DNA from: Liolophura sinensis
Lineage: Eukaryota; Mollusca; Polyplacophora; Chitonida; Chitonidae
Assembly: GCF_032854445.1 (NCBI RefSeq)
Contig: NC_088305.1
Span: 4,653,606-4,717,605 of the forward strand
Direction of reading: 5' to 3'
DNA length: 64,000 bases
Made by a program: the position numbers and the translations under genes. A model generated the notes under the pieces. That model saw nothing but the letters and a program-made list of their open reading frames with translations. It had not been told where the DNA came from and did no database searches. This document shows, in pieces, positions 1-12,400 of this stretch (the first letter of the stretch is position 1; every line of letters begins with the position of its first letter).

Positions 1-297
1 TACCATTTTTTCAGCTCTGAAGCGGAAGCTGCTCTATCTTCCTTCTATAAGATTTTTCTTCATAAGATTTCACAAAGTCACTTTTCAATGAATTTCAGAT
101 TTTAGGTGAGCTAAACGCTCTTTCGTGTAGAGAATAGTTAAAATGTATCATGCTGGGTCAAATATACTGAATGGAAGAGGGCATTGGCTTTCGAGGTGTG
201 TCGCTTATTTTACTTTTCAATCTTTTTTTTTTTTTGGACTGAGGCATATGATAACTGTAAGGAATCAGCGAAAGCTTCGCTGTTCTGAAGGCATTAC
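1..297. other. Left edge, intron of the FReD gene
   Basis: No exon seen. The FReD exon at 298-445 ends at a good minus-strand donor (CAG followed by GTAATG), so this stretch reads as the start of an intron, with the next exon beyond the window. It contains a short poly-T run near 224-235. Confidence 0.5.
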
Positions 298-445
298 CTG
301 TCTATATTTGCCATTGAGACAGGCGATACAGCATTCGTCTAACCAAAATCCCCCACCAGTGTAACTCGCACAGTTTCCACCCCACTTGTCGCGGTCCACA
401 TCTTTGGTTGTAAACTGCTGACCAGCATGACGTGACCCAACCTCG
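298..445 (-). CDS. FReD exon, calcium-site and cysteine-loop region
   Basis: Minus-strand exon after the acceptor TTATCCACAG at 446-455 and before the donor GTAATG at 292-297. It reads RHAGQQFTTKDVDRDKWGGN, then CASYTGGGFWLDECC and ACLNGKY. This matches the FReD core FTTKDxDxD..GGNCA..GG.W...C..LNG.Y: the DVDRD stretch is the calcium-binding region, and GGNC pairs with a downstream cysteine in family members. If the donor were ignored, the frame would stop at 265-267 after 11 more residues, without the usual YSL..MKIRP ending. The gene therefore most likely continues beyond the window. The first base completes a codon begun in the 1177-1458 exon. Confidence 0.85.
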
Positions 446-3400
446 CTGTGGATAAACGGTGGAAAGTAAGAGATCACCATTGACGAAAGTAGGGCAACGC
501 ATCATCAGAAAGACCAATTCATGCGGATTCCAAATATTGTTTTTTTTATTATATTCTTTTTTTAATTTATTTTCGACAGTGAATAAAATGCAAAAAAAAA
601 AAAATAAAGATTCTGCGGTGAAATTGTGGGCCATATTGAACAGACATAAACTTAGTGATGTCACAGATTGCTTTTGTTTTGAATCACAGGCTCTGTCATA
701 TTTATATGTTAAATACATGAGATTCAAGTAGCATAGGATAAACAGGTAAAACAATTGGCGTCGATTCTCTGATTTGGAATTTACAGTATCGTCCAAAAAG
801 GCAGTCGTAGAACGACATTGTTTATTTGCATTTTAATCATTGTAAATAAATGTAAAAAAAGGACATCCTGCAAACATTTTCAGAAATGTTAGGCGATGCG
901 TGCTTTATATAAACGTGGTGTGTTAAGGGTAATTCATGATATGTTAGTGGATTGTTGGCTGAGGTAAATGTAAAGTGAAAGCTGCAAGAATCTACTCCAA
1001 CCGTATCTTAATTGCAATAGCCTTGAGTTAGATTTTTAAAATTGAGAGCTACCGCATTTGTACATGAAACATGGATGGCCAGTAATAAGGTGACCCTGGT
1101 AAAAACCTTTCTCCTTGATGAGCCTGTCCAATTTTAAACATTCAACTGCCTTGCAATAGTCGTTATGAATACTTACTTAGGATGTTTAAAGAAGTACATC
1201 AGTTTTCCTACCGATCCGCGATATCCACCGAGTAAAAGTCGGTAGGAATCGGAACTGTTCGTCAGGCTAAAATTTCCGTACTCCGCAAAGAGCTTGTCTC
1301 CGTCAGCATCCGTGAGGTCAATGCGCATTACTATAGGCTCGTCCTGAGTGAATTCGTACAAATGCTGATTGCCCCACCAGAACGCGTGGGAAATGTCACC
1401 AAAGCCGTTCTCAAATTCCGTCCAGTTTCTGTTGAATGACACATTGCCAAACTCTCTCCTAAACGAAAAGCCAAAATAAATAAATAAATAAATAAATAAA
1501 AAATAAAAAAATAAAATAAACGGTTTTCAGTTAGTGTGTTCGTTCAGCATTTTTCATCTGCACATGATCCTCTGCTGTTGCGCACAAGTAGTTGTGAAGT
1601 AACGCCTTCCTAAACACATCTTTGTCAATGCCCTATTGCCACAATTGCTATATTTACAGCTCCGGCATAAATATATATTACATATGGACAAGCAAACCAG
1701 ATTCCGGCCATTTTTGTTACAGATTGACGCAGTCAAATACCTTGTCAGTGCTGAGAAGGGGTGCTCTATAAAACCACAGCTACTAACATGCAACACACTC
1801 TAAACATAATCTGTTAAATCTGACAGAAGGCTTTTTTGTCTAAGTGATGCAAGACTGCATTTTGTTATAGCACAATATCTTGTCAAATTCAACATAATAT
1901 TATGCTAGTCTAATACCACCGTTAAAGTCAGACTCTGGATCATACCAAAGACTTTAAAAATGGCACGTCCGACTGCCTTAGTTTGCGCTCAGTACTGCGA
2001 GATCAGAGCAAGGAAACAGGACTGATTGACCTGGTGTTAGTATTATGTGACTGCGTGGACTGTCATGTCTTGTGTTTTCGCCATGATGCACTGTCGGCAC
2101 GGACTCGTCCTGCCACAAGACGACATTATAGGTCCACAAACCTAATGGCAACTCCTCGTCACATGATTGAAAAATTGTTAAATACGACGTTAAACCTCAG
2201 TCATACATACATACATACTTACCTTCGATCGTTTTCAGTTGATAGAAAATATGAACTATATATACCAGAATAATCTGCTGCAATAACAAAATATATTCTA
2301 GCATCACTCAGACAAGACTTTGTGTTAAATTTAAGAAGTTAATTTTTAAAGTAAATGTATCTCTAATTAGGTAAACACCATGTCATATCATTTAAGGACA
2401 CGACGTAATTCTCATAAGTTATTCTTGTTTAATCATTCAATTGTTAAGAAAAGTGACAAGTTAAAAATATTTTTGTGGACCATCGTTATGATATGACGTG
2501 ATGAAGGTTTATTCGTGGTATGTGCCTGTGTGGACTATTGCTATGACATGTCGTCATGTCACGAGAAAGGTTTGTACACGGTATTTGTCTGTGTGAACCA
2601 TTGTCATGACATGTCATGATGTCATGAGAAAGGTTTGTACGCGGCATTTGTCTGTGTGGAAAACTGTTATGACATGTCGTGATGTCATGAGACTTTATGA
2701 CATATGATGAAAAGCCTATCTTTATTCTCTACGCATGCACATTTATACACTTTATAAATACGTGTTTCACAGAAATATAAACAGAAGTGGAAAATCCAAC
2801 TATTGTTAAATATTACAATATTCCAGTAAATCGGCCTTAACTACAGCTTATTCATATATATTCGTACATGTTATTGTTTGCAAGTGATAGACGATATTCA
2901 CAACTGTTTAATTTTTAACCGCTAATAACTGGGAAAAGGTTAAACGAACTAAGCATGAGTTTGGATGATGGTGAAGGGGAAGTAACTCTGCCATTTATAT
3001 GCTATATACGTATACACATATGGCTTCGGAATGCGCTTTTTCAGAGCTGGATATTTGTGAAGATCCAATTCCCTGTCTACACTCGAAATCATTAACTACG
3101 TGACATAATCAGAGCCCATAAATATAGTCAGGGCCACCTTACATGATCTTAATACTGGATACATTTAACCTAGGTGTATTTCGTACACTGTTAATAACTT
3201 TTAGCGTAGTAATATTGAGACATTTAATGCCAATTTATCTGAGGTAACGTTTGATAAATAATCTGTTCATATAAATGCTGAAAATAGTAGCAACTTACGA
3301 GCACATTTTAATTATGTCATTCATCTAGAATTACACAAAATGCTCTGTGGTCAGCAGTAAACAATCACAAGCCAAAGCAAAGGAGCCATACTTCGGGCAT

Positions 3401-6400
3401 GCTTAGTTCACTGGAAGAATCCTGTGTCATACAATGCATANNNNNNNNNNNNNNNNNNNNNNNNNNNNNNNNNNNNNNNNNNNNNNNNNNNNNNNNNNNN
3501 NNNNNNNNNNNNNNNNNNNNNNNNNNNNNNNNNNNNNNNNNNNNNNNNNNNNNNNNNNNNNNNNNNNNNNNNNNNNNNNNNNNNNNNNNNNNNNNNNNNN
3601 NNNNNNNNNNNNNNNNNNNNNNNNNNNNNNNNNNNNNNNNTATAGCTTTATAGTTTAAAGGAGAAGAAAACACAAAAATGGTGTCAAATCACAGCGTGAA
3701 AATTTTTACAGATGTGTTTTTCACGAAAAAAGGGGATATGAAAATAATTTTGTACGATTTGTATTAGGGACCGCCTAAGCTATCTTTACATAATAATGTT
3801 CTATATAAGGGTGTGTTTCATTTGTTTATATCCAAGCTAATGCATTTATTGTGAATATATCGAAAACATATTCACGTCAAAAATCCAGGCTGAGCACATT
3901 TGTTAGCTGAAAACACCAAATTCTAGTGCAAAATATATTTATTAAACATGTTTTTACATCCTCATTTATACCATTATTACGCAAAGACAATGTTCTCTAA
4001 GGGGTGATCCCAAATACCCCCACAATTAAAATTATTTTCACAGGTATTTAACTATTTAAAGAAAAGTCCAAAAAATATTCACCACCACAGCTAATTTTTC
4101 GCACTCATTCAGCTGAACTTTTATGTAACGCCACATCGACATATTGCAGCCATGTCGTGTTTCATGTTTCAGTTCCAGGAAACGGTATACGGTTTTTGAT
4201 TTGATCATGGGAACAACCAAAAACGACAACATAACCACACTGGTAAAGTTCGAAACCTACATTAATATTTTATTTGAATAGATAAAAAGAATCTGTAAGG
4301 ACTATAGCTTATAATAATATACCAATGACTTCAACATGCGTTTCCGGATATGTTTGATACCATATGTATCTTCACAACATGTGAATCATGTTGGGATTTC
4401 CTTAAATGATGCGTACTGGGATATTGCAAATGAGGTTTGAATAGCATTAACTATTGGTGAAATGATACATGATATAAGCAAATTTGAAAATAATGTCTTT
4501 ATTAATAATTTGATTTGTGTTTTTACGTCGTGTTCAAACATGTATCACTTATACGACGGCTTTCGGCATTATGGTGGGGTGGAAACCGGGCAGAGCACGG
4601 GATAAACCCATGATCACCCGCAGGTTGTTGCAGTCCTTCTCCCACGCACGACCGAAAGAGGGCCAGCATGAGCTAGACTTGAACTCATAGCAACTATTTG
4701 AAATATATAAGGTACGTATGCTTGGGGTTACAGCAGCCAAGCCGTAACACAAGGATATATGGACAAATTAACATAGTGTGACATATAACGTGTAGAAAAT
4801 TGTATTTTTGCCTGCAATGTCACATGTCATATTTCCTTCAATTATCCACAGACTTGCACATCCTAAACCATCAGCTGTGATAGCCTCAGGTTACAGAATG
4901 GGGATTCGTAAAAGGAACAGTCGAAGGGAGTTAACTCCCTTCCACTAGAAGACGAGTGCAGCTCCCTTACTGGCGTTCTGTTACAATCCGTGAACGACAA
5001 GTATACGCACCTTATTTGACAACAGTGGAGTGCTTAGGGTTTAACAGGTTTGACGTCGTACTTAACAATTTTTCAGTCAAGTGGACCACGAGGAATCCTT
5101 AGAGTGCATGTAATGTGCCCCCCTTGTTGCAGGACGGATTTCCGCCGCTCTTTTATCCAGTGCTGCTCCACTGCCTCGCTTTACGGAAGGCAAGTAAGCC
5201 GTCCCGCCCGAGCCATTAAACTTACACGGGTCAACCAGTCCCTTCTGGTTCCGCTTTTAAGATCATAAATGAGGATGTAACCCAGGTTTAATAAATATTT
5301 TTGCACTAGACTTTGTTCTTTTCGGCTAACAAATGTATTAAACCTCAATTTGAATCCTATTTATATTTTTGGTATGTTCATAAATATTATCATAATTTAG
5401 GTTGAATGCATGTGTTTCGATATAAACAACAAATTACATTTAAATAAATTTATTAGACAAGCATCACATCCTTATTTAGAACATTATTATGCAACAACGA
5501 TGAAGACAAAAGTTGATCCCAAATACCCACTTTACAAAATATTTTTCAAATACTGTTTTCTCTTGAAAAATAAAATCCAAAATATATTAAATATCATATC
5601 TGCAAGTAAGTTTTGACACTCTTTTATCTGATTTTGTCATCATTTTTATGTTTTCTTCTCCTTTAAGAAAAGTTCTTCCAAGCTAATTAACACGGCTTGG
5701 TATAAATAAAGGGACTTGCACGACACCAAAGCGATCGAAGGCTAAATAGATTGTTACTACCATGGCGACACGTGATAAAACACATATGTTGTCATGGTAT
5801 TTACAATCAACTTAAACCTAACCTGAACTTCTGAAACGACAGGTTTGTCAAGCTAAAAGAAAGGGCAACAATACAATATACAAGCTATGACATTTACAAA
5901 ACTGAAACGAGCCTTATCTATCACATTTAGTGGGAAGGTATTGCAACAACCTGCGGATGGTAGTGGGTTTTCCCGGTGTTGGCTCGGTTTCCTCCTTCCA
6001 TAATGTCCGCCGCCGTCGTATGAAATATTCTTGAGTACGGCGTAAAACACCAGTCAAATAAATAAATAAATAAATAAATTTTATGTTTGGAAGAAACAAG
6101 CATATCTCATAGTGGACTACTGGCCTCAGCTAGCATTTGACACATCATACAACCTGATCACGAGTCTGAATCAGAGACAATTGAGACTTCATGTTATTGT
6201 ATATTAACTATGATAACGCATCATTTTCATTACTTCTACGCAAAATTTGTACCCACCATAATACCTATACTCTGTTAGTATATGTGTTACCGACTCTCCT
6301 ATACATGTCATTCATTCGAAATTCCAGCACGCATGTGCTTTGCATTGTATTAATGTGCTTGGACATCAAAAATACATGTAACAGCGTCGAGGTATTTGCA

Positions 6401-9400
6401 CGAATTAGGCATGAATTGGAATATACCGAAACACAACGGATGCCGCTAGATACTTCAGTGGGATCGGCCTTTGATGTGTTCCATTAATATAAGATGCATA
6501 TAGTCAGCCTATTTGGTGCCCGGTAATCGTATAGGGGTTCGGTCCTACAGCCCGAGCAGAAGAACCTTTCATATATATTGAGAAATATTTTTATTTGTTT
6601 ATAAATTTGACTGGTGTTTGACGCTGTTCTCAAGAATATTTCATTTATGCGACAGCAGGAAGTGGGAAACCGGACAGAGCCCCGGGGAAACTTATGACCA
6701 TCCGCAGGTTTCTGCAGACCTTTCCACGTACGGCTGGAGAGAGTGCCAGCATGAGCTGGACTTGAACTCACAGCGCCCGCATTGGTGAAAGGCGTTCTGG
6801 ATAACCCCTCTGCCCATCGTAATAAACACCTCGGACACGGAGGCTCACCTCGCGAAATAATCTCACCTTATTGCACTGGCATTCATACTGAGATATGGAT
6901 GCATTGCATTTCAGATCCACACATGAGATACGTAACAAGTTTAACGTCAACGCTTTCATAAGGGTATATACTGTAGGCATGATCTGACATCATACTAAAA
7001 CAGTTGTCTCTGTAATAATGTACAATGTAAATGGCATTATGCAGAAGTATTTTTTCCCGAAATTCGCACGGACTCAAATCTATTGATGCATTGCAGCAGC
7101 CGCGGTGTTTAGTGACATTTTTTTTATTGAGAATATTACGCATTAGTAGTAGAGCTGTATCACGAAATCCGTGACTAGCATAATCGTTAATTCCATGAAC
7201 CTAGAACATATGTATGCGTGTATACCAGTGTTGAAGTGCAGGTGTTTAGAGTATACTACCAACATGTCACAGTAGCTGTTTTGATAATAACCGATCCACA
7301 ATGCTCGTGGGGCTGATTACGCAAACCAAACTGCGTTGAAAACCACCTGCCTTGTTGAACGTATCTGTGACACATTAGGAAGTTCGTGAGAAGCTTCCCA
7401 TGTGATCAGTTGTTTATACCGGGCATGGTGGTGTCTTTCTCCTTTAAAATTGCCCGCCATTGTTTATGTGCATAGTTAATGAGTATGACGTGGAAATATA
7501 TAGAAATAAAATGCATTACCAATTGTGGAGCACATCCCAGATTGTATAGCGGATGGAGTCCGTGCTGAAGGTACTTCTCCGCATAACACGACTAAAATAT
7601 AAGGAATACAAGGAAATGAAAAATTATGCTCTTAGTTGCTTCGTAATGGGGTTAAAGCGTCCGCTTAGAAAGCGGGAGACCCGGAATGATAAAGAACGGA
7701 TCGAGTCATACCAAAAACTTTAAAAAAAAACGGCACTTGTTGCTGCCTCGATCAGCACTGGGAGGTTAAGAAAGGAAAACAGGACTAGTTAGCCAGGTCT
7801 CAGTATAATGTGACTGGGTGTGGTGACATGTCTGGTGTCTTCGGCTGATACTTCAGTGGCGTCAGCACTTTGTCGGCATGGTCTCACCCTTCCACAAGAA
7901 GACACAGTATATGTACTCACACCTACTGACACCTTGTCGCCATATGACTGAAAAATTACGACGTAAAACTCCAAGCATTCAGTCATTCATAACGGTTATT
8001 CTTCCCGCCCAATAGCGACTCGGTCATGGTGAAACATGAGTAACACGTTACTTGTTTGCCTACATATGCATTACACGCAGGTTTATCCTCACTTAATTTG
8101 GGCGAGAAATGTTCCTCTTTGGGTACATCGGGACCGATTGTTCAAAAATGCGTTAAAACTGGAGCCAGTCCTAAATCTTAATAACGGTCATGCACTAATG
8201 CAAAGCTTATGGGCTATAGTGATTTCTTTCACCCAGTCGCCTGTATTCAGCTGTCTGTAAAATCAGGAACGTTGGTTGACAAAAAACTAACTTTAGTCAG
8301 TGACACATAACAACACAAGCTCTACGCAGTTATATATCGAACGTCCATATTATTACAAAGAAAATACAGTCGGAATACATTTACTAATTCATAATGGTTA
8401 AACTCCATAAGCGTAGTTTTCGACATCAAGAACTCATTCCCTTGGGTGACCTCATAATTATTCAAAAGCAAATTGCATGCTGGACAATATGGGTCTGGAG
8501 AGTAATTTATTTTACAATGGCTGCACCAACAAACACAACAGAACAAACTCCCTAAATAACACAGCCTACACTACTGGCTCTGAGAATAGAATCACTTTAT
8601 TTTCCTAACATCCATCTCCAAAATCAGACCTCCGCGAGATCATATACTACAAAAGATTCATTCATTAAGGTTCTATTATATTAAAACGTGTAAGAAATTT
8701 CATATATGGCAGTGTTAGTAACAGGGTGTACAGTTCAGTCAATAGCAGCTTAAGTAACTGGTGTCGCCCTCTGTCAAAACACGTTGAACTATATACAACA
8801 TGCCACTATTTTTTAAAAATAATTATGACGTCACCAGGGCATTATAAATTAGAAAAGGTGTTCTAACTTACAATAAATTGCGATTTTCCTTGCAATAATA
8901 CGCACTTCAAACACAACCCTGTGTAAGGCTTGTGTTGTCACATGTCACTAGCTAAAGCTAATTTTGGTAGCGGACTGATTGTACAGAGAGTTGAATATAA
9001 GCAACTGGCTAAAAGTACCACACCCTCATGATATACCCTTTTGAACAACCGGGCCCAGTTCCTCAAATCGATGGTTTGAACACATAAGGATGATAGGACT
9101 TGCGAGATTCGACACAGAAGATGTCATTGCGGCAGGTATGGTTAGTTTGCAGGAGCCACCAGGTAATATTTCTCCTTTGTTTTTGCCGTATATTCCCACA
9201 TTGCGACAAAACGTAAATCGACGACTTTCTTAAATGGGTCTTGCTTAAAACTATGGTTAGTCAAATAAAAATATCATTTCCATCGAGTTCCATCAAAAGT
9301 TTACCACAGCCAAGGGAAATCTGAACAGCTTTAATACATCGTCATGTATTTGAATAAAGCAAATAGTCTTGATGTACATTGCTTTAGCAAAGCCGGACAG

Positions 9401-12400
9401 ATCTCCAGAAACGTTTTTTCTGTGTGTGCATGTTATGTTTTCAGAACATATGTTGTTTAAATTCATATGAGCGACTTAAATTGTTTTTCCTCATGTTAAC
9501 AAATACGTTCCGTTCAAACTAGCAGTTGCTTCTATTCCCACGGTACACGCATTGTTATCAGGTTGATACCAGTGAGTGCACATAAACGTAAACGGCTAGG
9601 GGAGGGAATGTGTCTGTGTGTGTGGGGGGGGGGGGGGGGGGAGGGGGGGGTTGCTCCGTGACTGAGTGGTGTAGCAAGCTGGCAAGCCAGCGCGGCGCAA
9701 TGGCCCATGAGAAGAACACTTTTTTTCTCTCTCTAATTTCAAGGTACAATTAAATGGAGCAAAATAAATTTACTATTGCCAGAATTGTAGGCACCAAATT
9801 TGATTCATTCCTTGTAAAGTGGATCACACAAAAGCTAAAAGGCATATGGTAAGGGTCAATAATGTACTTCCAGAATGTATATATTGATACTTTGTTAGAC
9901 TTATGTGCAAATTGTAACAGATTTGTCTTGCCACCAAGATTGTTGTGAGTCGAAAGCCTGAAAGCTGGCTTGCCCTACGGCCGTACGTAATTACCGTGCA
10001 ATGATGTTTTCTTTTTATTCTTTGAGCCAACATATGAACCTATATCGACATATATAAGTTTAAATGTCCTGAACAAACATATACTATGAAAATATAACAA
10101 TAATATCTATACGCCTTTTGATGAATTTCGCCGATAATAGATTAATGTGGTATGCTTAAAACAATGGAGCTGAATTATAAACAGCTTACTCTTTAGAATC
10201 ACAGTCGCACGAGGTTCCAGTAGTAATATGCCACTTATATTATTTGAAAAAGAGTTTGACAACATTATCTATTTTTTTATTTATTTATTTGGTTGGTGTT
10301 TCACGCCGTACTCCAGAATATTTGGATTACGAAACGGCCACCAGTAGTATGGTGAGAGGAAACACGGGCATAGCCCAGGGGAAAGATGATCTAAAGATCG
10401 TGGAACCCAATTGGTATAAGAGCGAGTGTACGTGTGTGTGAGCGCATGCGTGTGTGTACGTATACAAAAATACATATCCCTGGGTTTTGCGCCGTGTATT
10501 ACAATATTTCAGTCATATGACGAAGAGCTGTCATTAGGTACATATACTGCGACTTCTTGTGGCATGGCGCCCAGAGTGCTGCCGCCACTGACGTACCATG
10601 CCGAAGACACCAGTCATAAAGCCCCACCCAGCTACATTATACCAGTCATGTTTCCTTGCTCTAACATGTCAGTGCTATGCGCCAAACGAGGCAGCAACAA
10701 GTACCACTGTTACAGTCACTCTACTTCGAGGCGGACGTTAGGACACCTGGTGTGTGACTAAGATTGTACTTCGAGATAACAATTTAATTTACATAACATG
10801 AAAGAGGCCCTGATATCCGTGTACATGTGATTGGAAGGCCACATCACATTTAAAGCGAGATTTACGTGATATGACGTGTCAGTTTGCTTTTTTTTTCCAT
10901 ATAAAATTTGCACCGAGAAACGAGATTTCGAACAGTTCATGCTGTATCCATTAAGTGGGCCTACTTGCCTGACCTGGATCACATAGCACAAAACCTTCAC
11001 ACCTCTGAGCGTCTGACGCAGCAATGCAGGAAAAACATGGAGTCGTGTCTTCTGATGATGACAAAAAAATGTACCGATCATCAGATGCACGTGATGAATT
11101 CCATTTCCTTTACTTTTCAACATCTTTAATCCACTCGTATTAATTTAAACATATCTGTTATATTACATATTTATTTATTCATGTTTCCTCCCACTGTAAT
11201 GCTGTCTGCCCTAAGATAAGGATAATAATCTTGGGTACAACAATGAAATAAATAAATGAATACATATTCATTCATTTGATGGTTGTTTGACGGTCAAATG
11301 TTTTACTTATAAGCTAGCGATCAATCTATGGGAAGAGGAGACCTGGTTACATACCCCACCGTCCTGTGACAAATAACCTACGACTTTTTCACTTTTGATT
11401 TCTTATGAATGGTGTTTTAAGCCGTAGTCAAGGTTATCTCACTTATACGACGGCGTCCAGCATTATGGTGCGGGGGAAACCAGACAAAGCCCATAAGAAA
11501 CCCAAGACCATCGGCAGGCTGCTGCCAGACCTTCCCACAAGGCTTTTATCAAACCTTACGTACAGATGATCTCTACTTTGGTGGAAGACAAGAGGTCGTT
11601 ATATACTGCTGCACAAAGGGCCCACTAGTGCCGTCGACCTTTTGTTATCAAGAAGGCCTTGCAAGACCCAGGCAATATGCTAATGCCTGTCCAAGGCCGA
11701 ACCTGGAATTTAAAGCAAAAGAAAAAAACCGTCCAGCACTTAGTCTTGATTTTAACAATTAAATTTCGTCTTACGGGAAAGTGTTTCTCGTGGACGACTT
11801 TTGCTCCCCAAATTACATCAGTTTTGTGTGTGTGTGTCTTTCGTTTTGTTTTATTTTCTCTGTCAAGGTTTCAACAACTACAATTTTTTTTTAGTTTCAC
11901 TCCCATACTGTTCACCATCTGGCGTATGGTCGTGGGTTTCCCTCAGGCTCTGTGCGGTTTACTCCCAACATAATGCTGGTCGCCGTATAATATCAATAAA
12001 ATAAATGTATAAATCAACACTCCTTCACGTTTTGCCGACTGCCCACGTCACAAGCACTTCGACTTTCGGTCATACTTCCCGATACTTCACACATTACAGT
12101 TTGCAAAGACTATTGTATTTTTAAGAGGGGCGCCCATACTCCTCACAGAGTAAGACAACACAACCCAACACACTGTCATGACTGCCAGTTTCCTTCGTAG
12201 TAAGGTCTATACAGATATGCCTGATGCAGGAATGTAGAAATGTTAATGTTATACTCACCTTCCTCATGGCACGCATGGTAATTACATAGGCTTCCATTGC
12301 AACACTTCTGACAGGTGCGCAGTTCTATGTCAAAACGCCTGGACTTCCCTGACGACGTGGACTCTATTGCCTTACATGCCTGTATGAGTTAAAATGTCGT

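Larger units (their letters stand above)
1459..7519. other. Large intron(s) with assembly gap, between linker exon and FReD exon
   Basis: About 6 kb with no exon I could recognise. It holds a foldback MITE split by a family C SINE (1797-2375), a ~62-bp tandem repeat (2465-2695), the 200-base N gap, two copies of the TTAAAGGAG MITE, and SINEs of families A and B. No GGWT-type FReD N-terminal exon was found on the minus strand in the readable sequence. Confidence 0.5.
7592..12258. other. Intron between Ly6 exon and linker exon
   Basis: 4.67 kb without a recognised exon. It contains SINEs of families A and C, a long G tract (9624-9650) and TG-rich stretches (10426-10460). Confidence 0.5.

Noticed and set aside
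1554-1796. 80-codon minus-strand ORF next to the FReD exon
   Set aside because: No domain, and no phase-compatible splice sites to the FReD exon.
6883-7143. Second Ly6-like end (GCCNASIDLSPCEF) on the minus strand
   Set aside because: The cysteine spacing does not fit CC-x4-CN and no in-phase splice sites were found.
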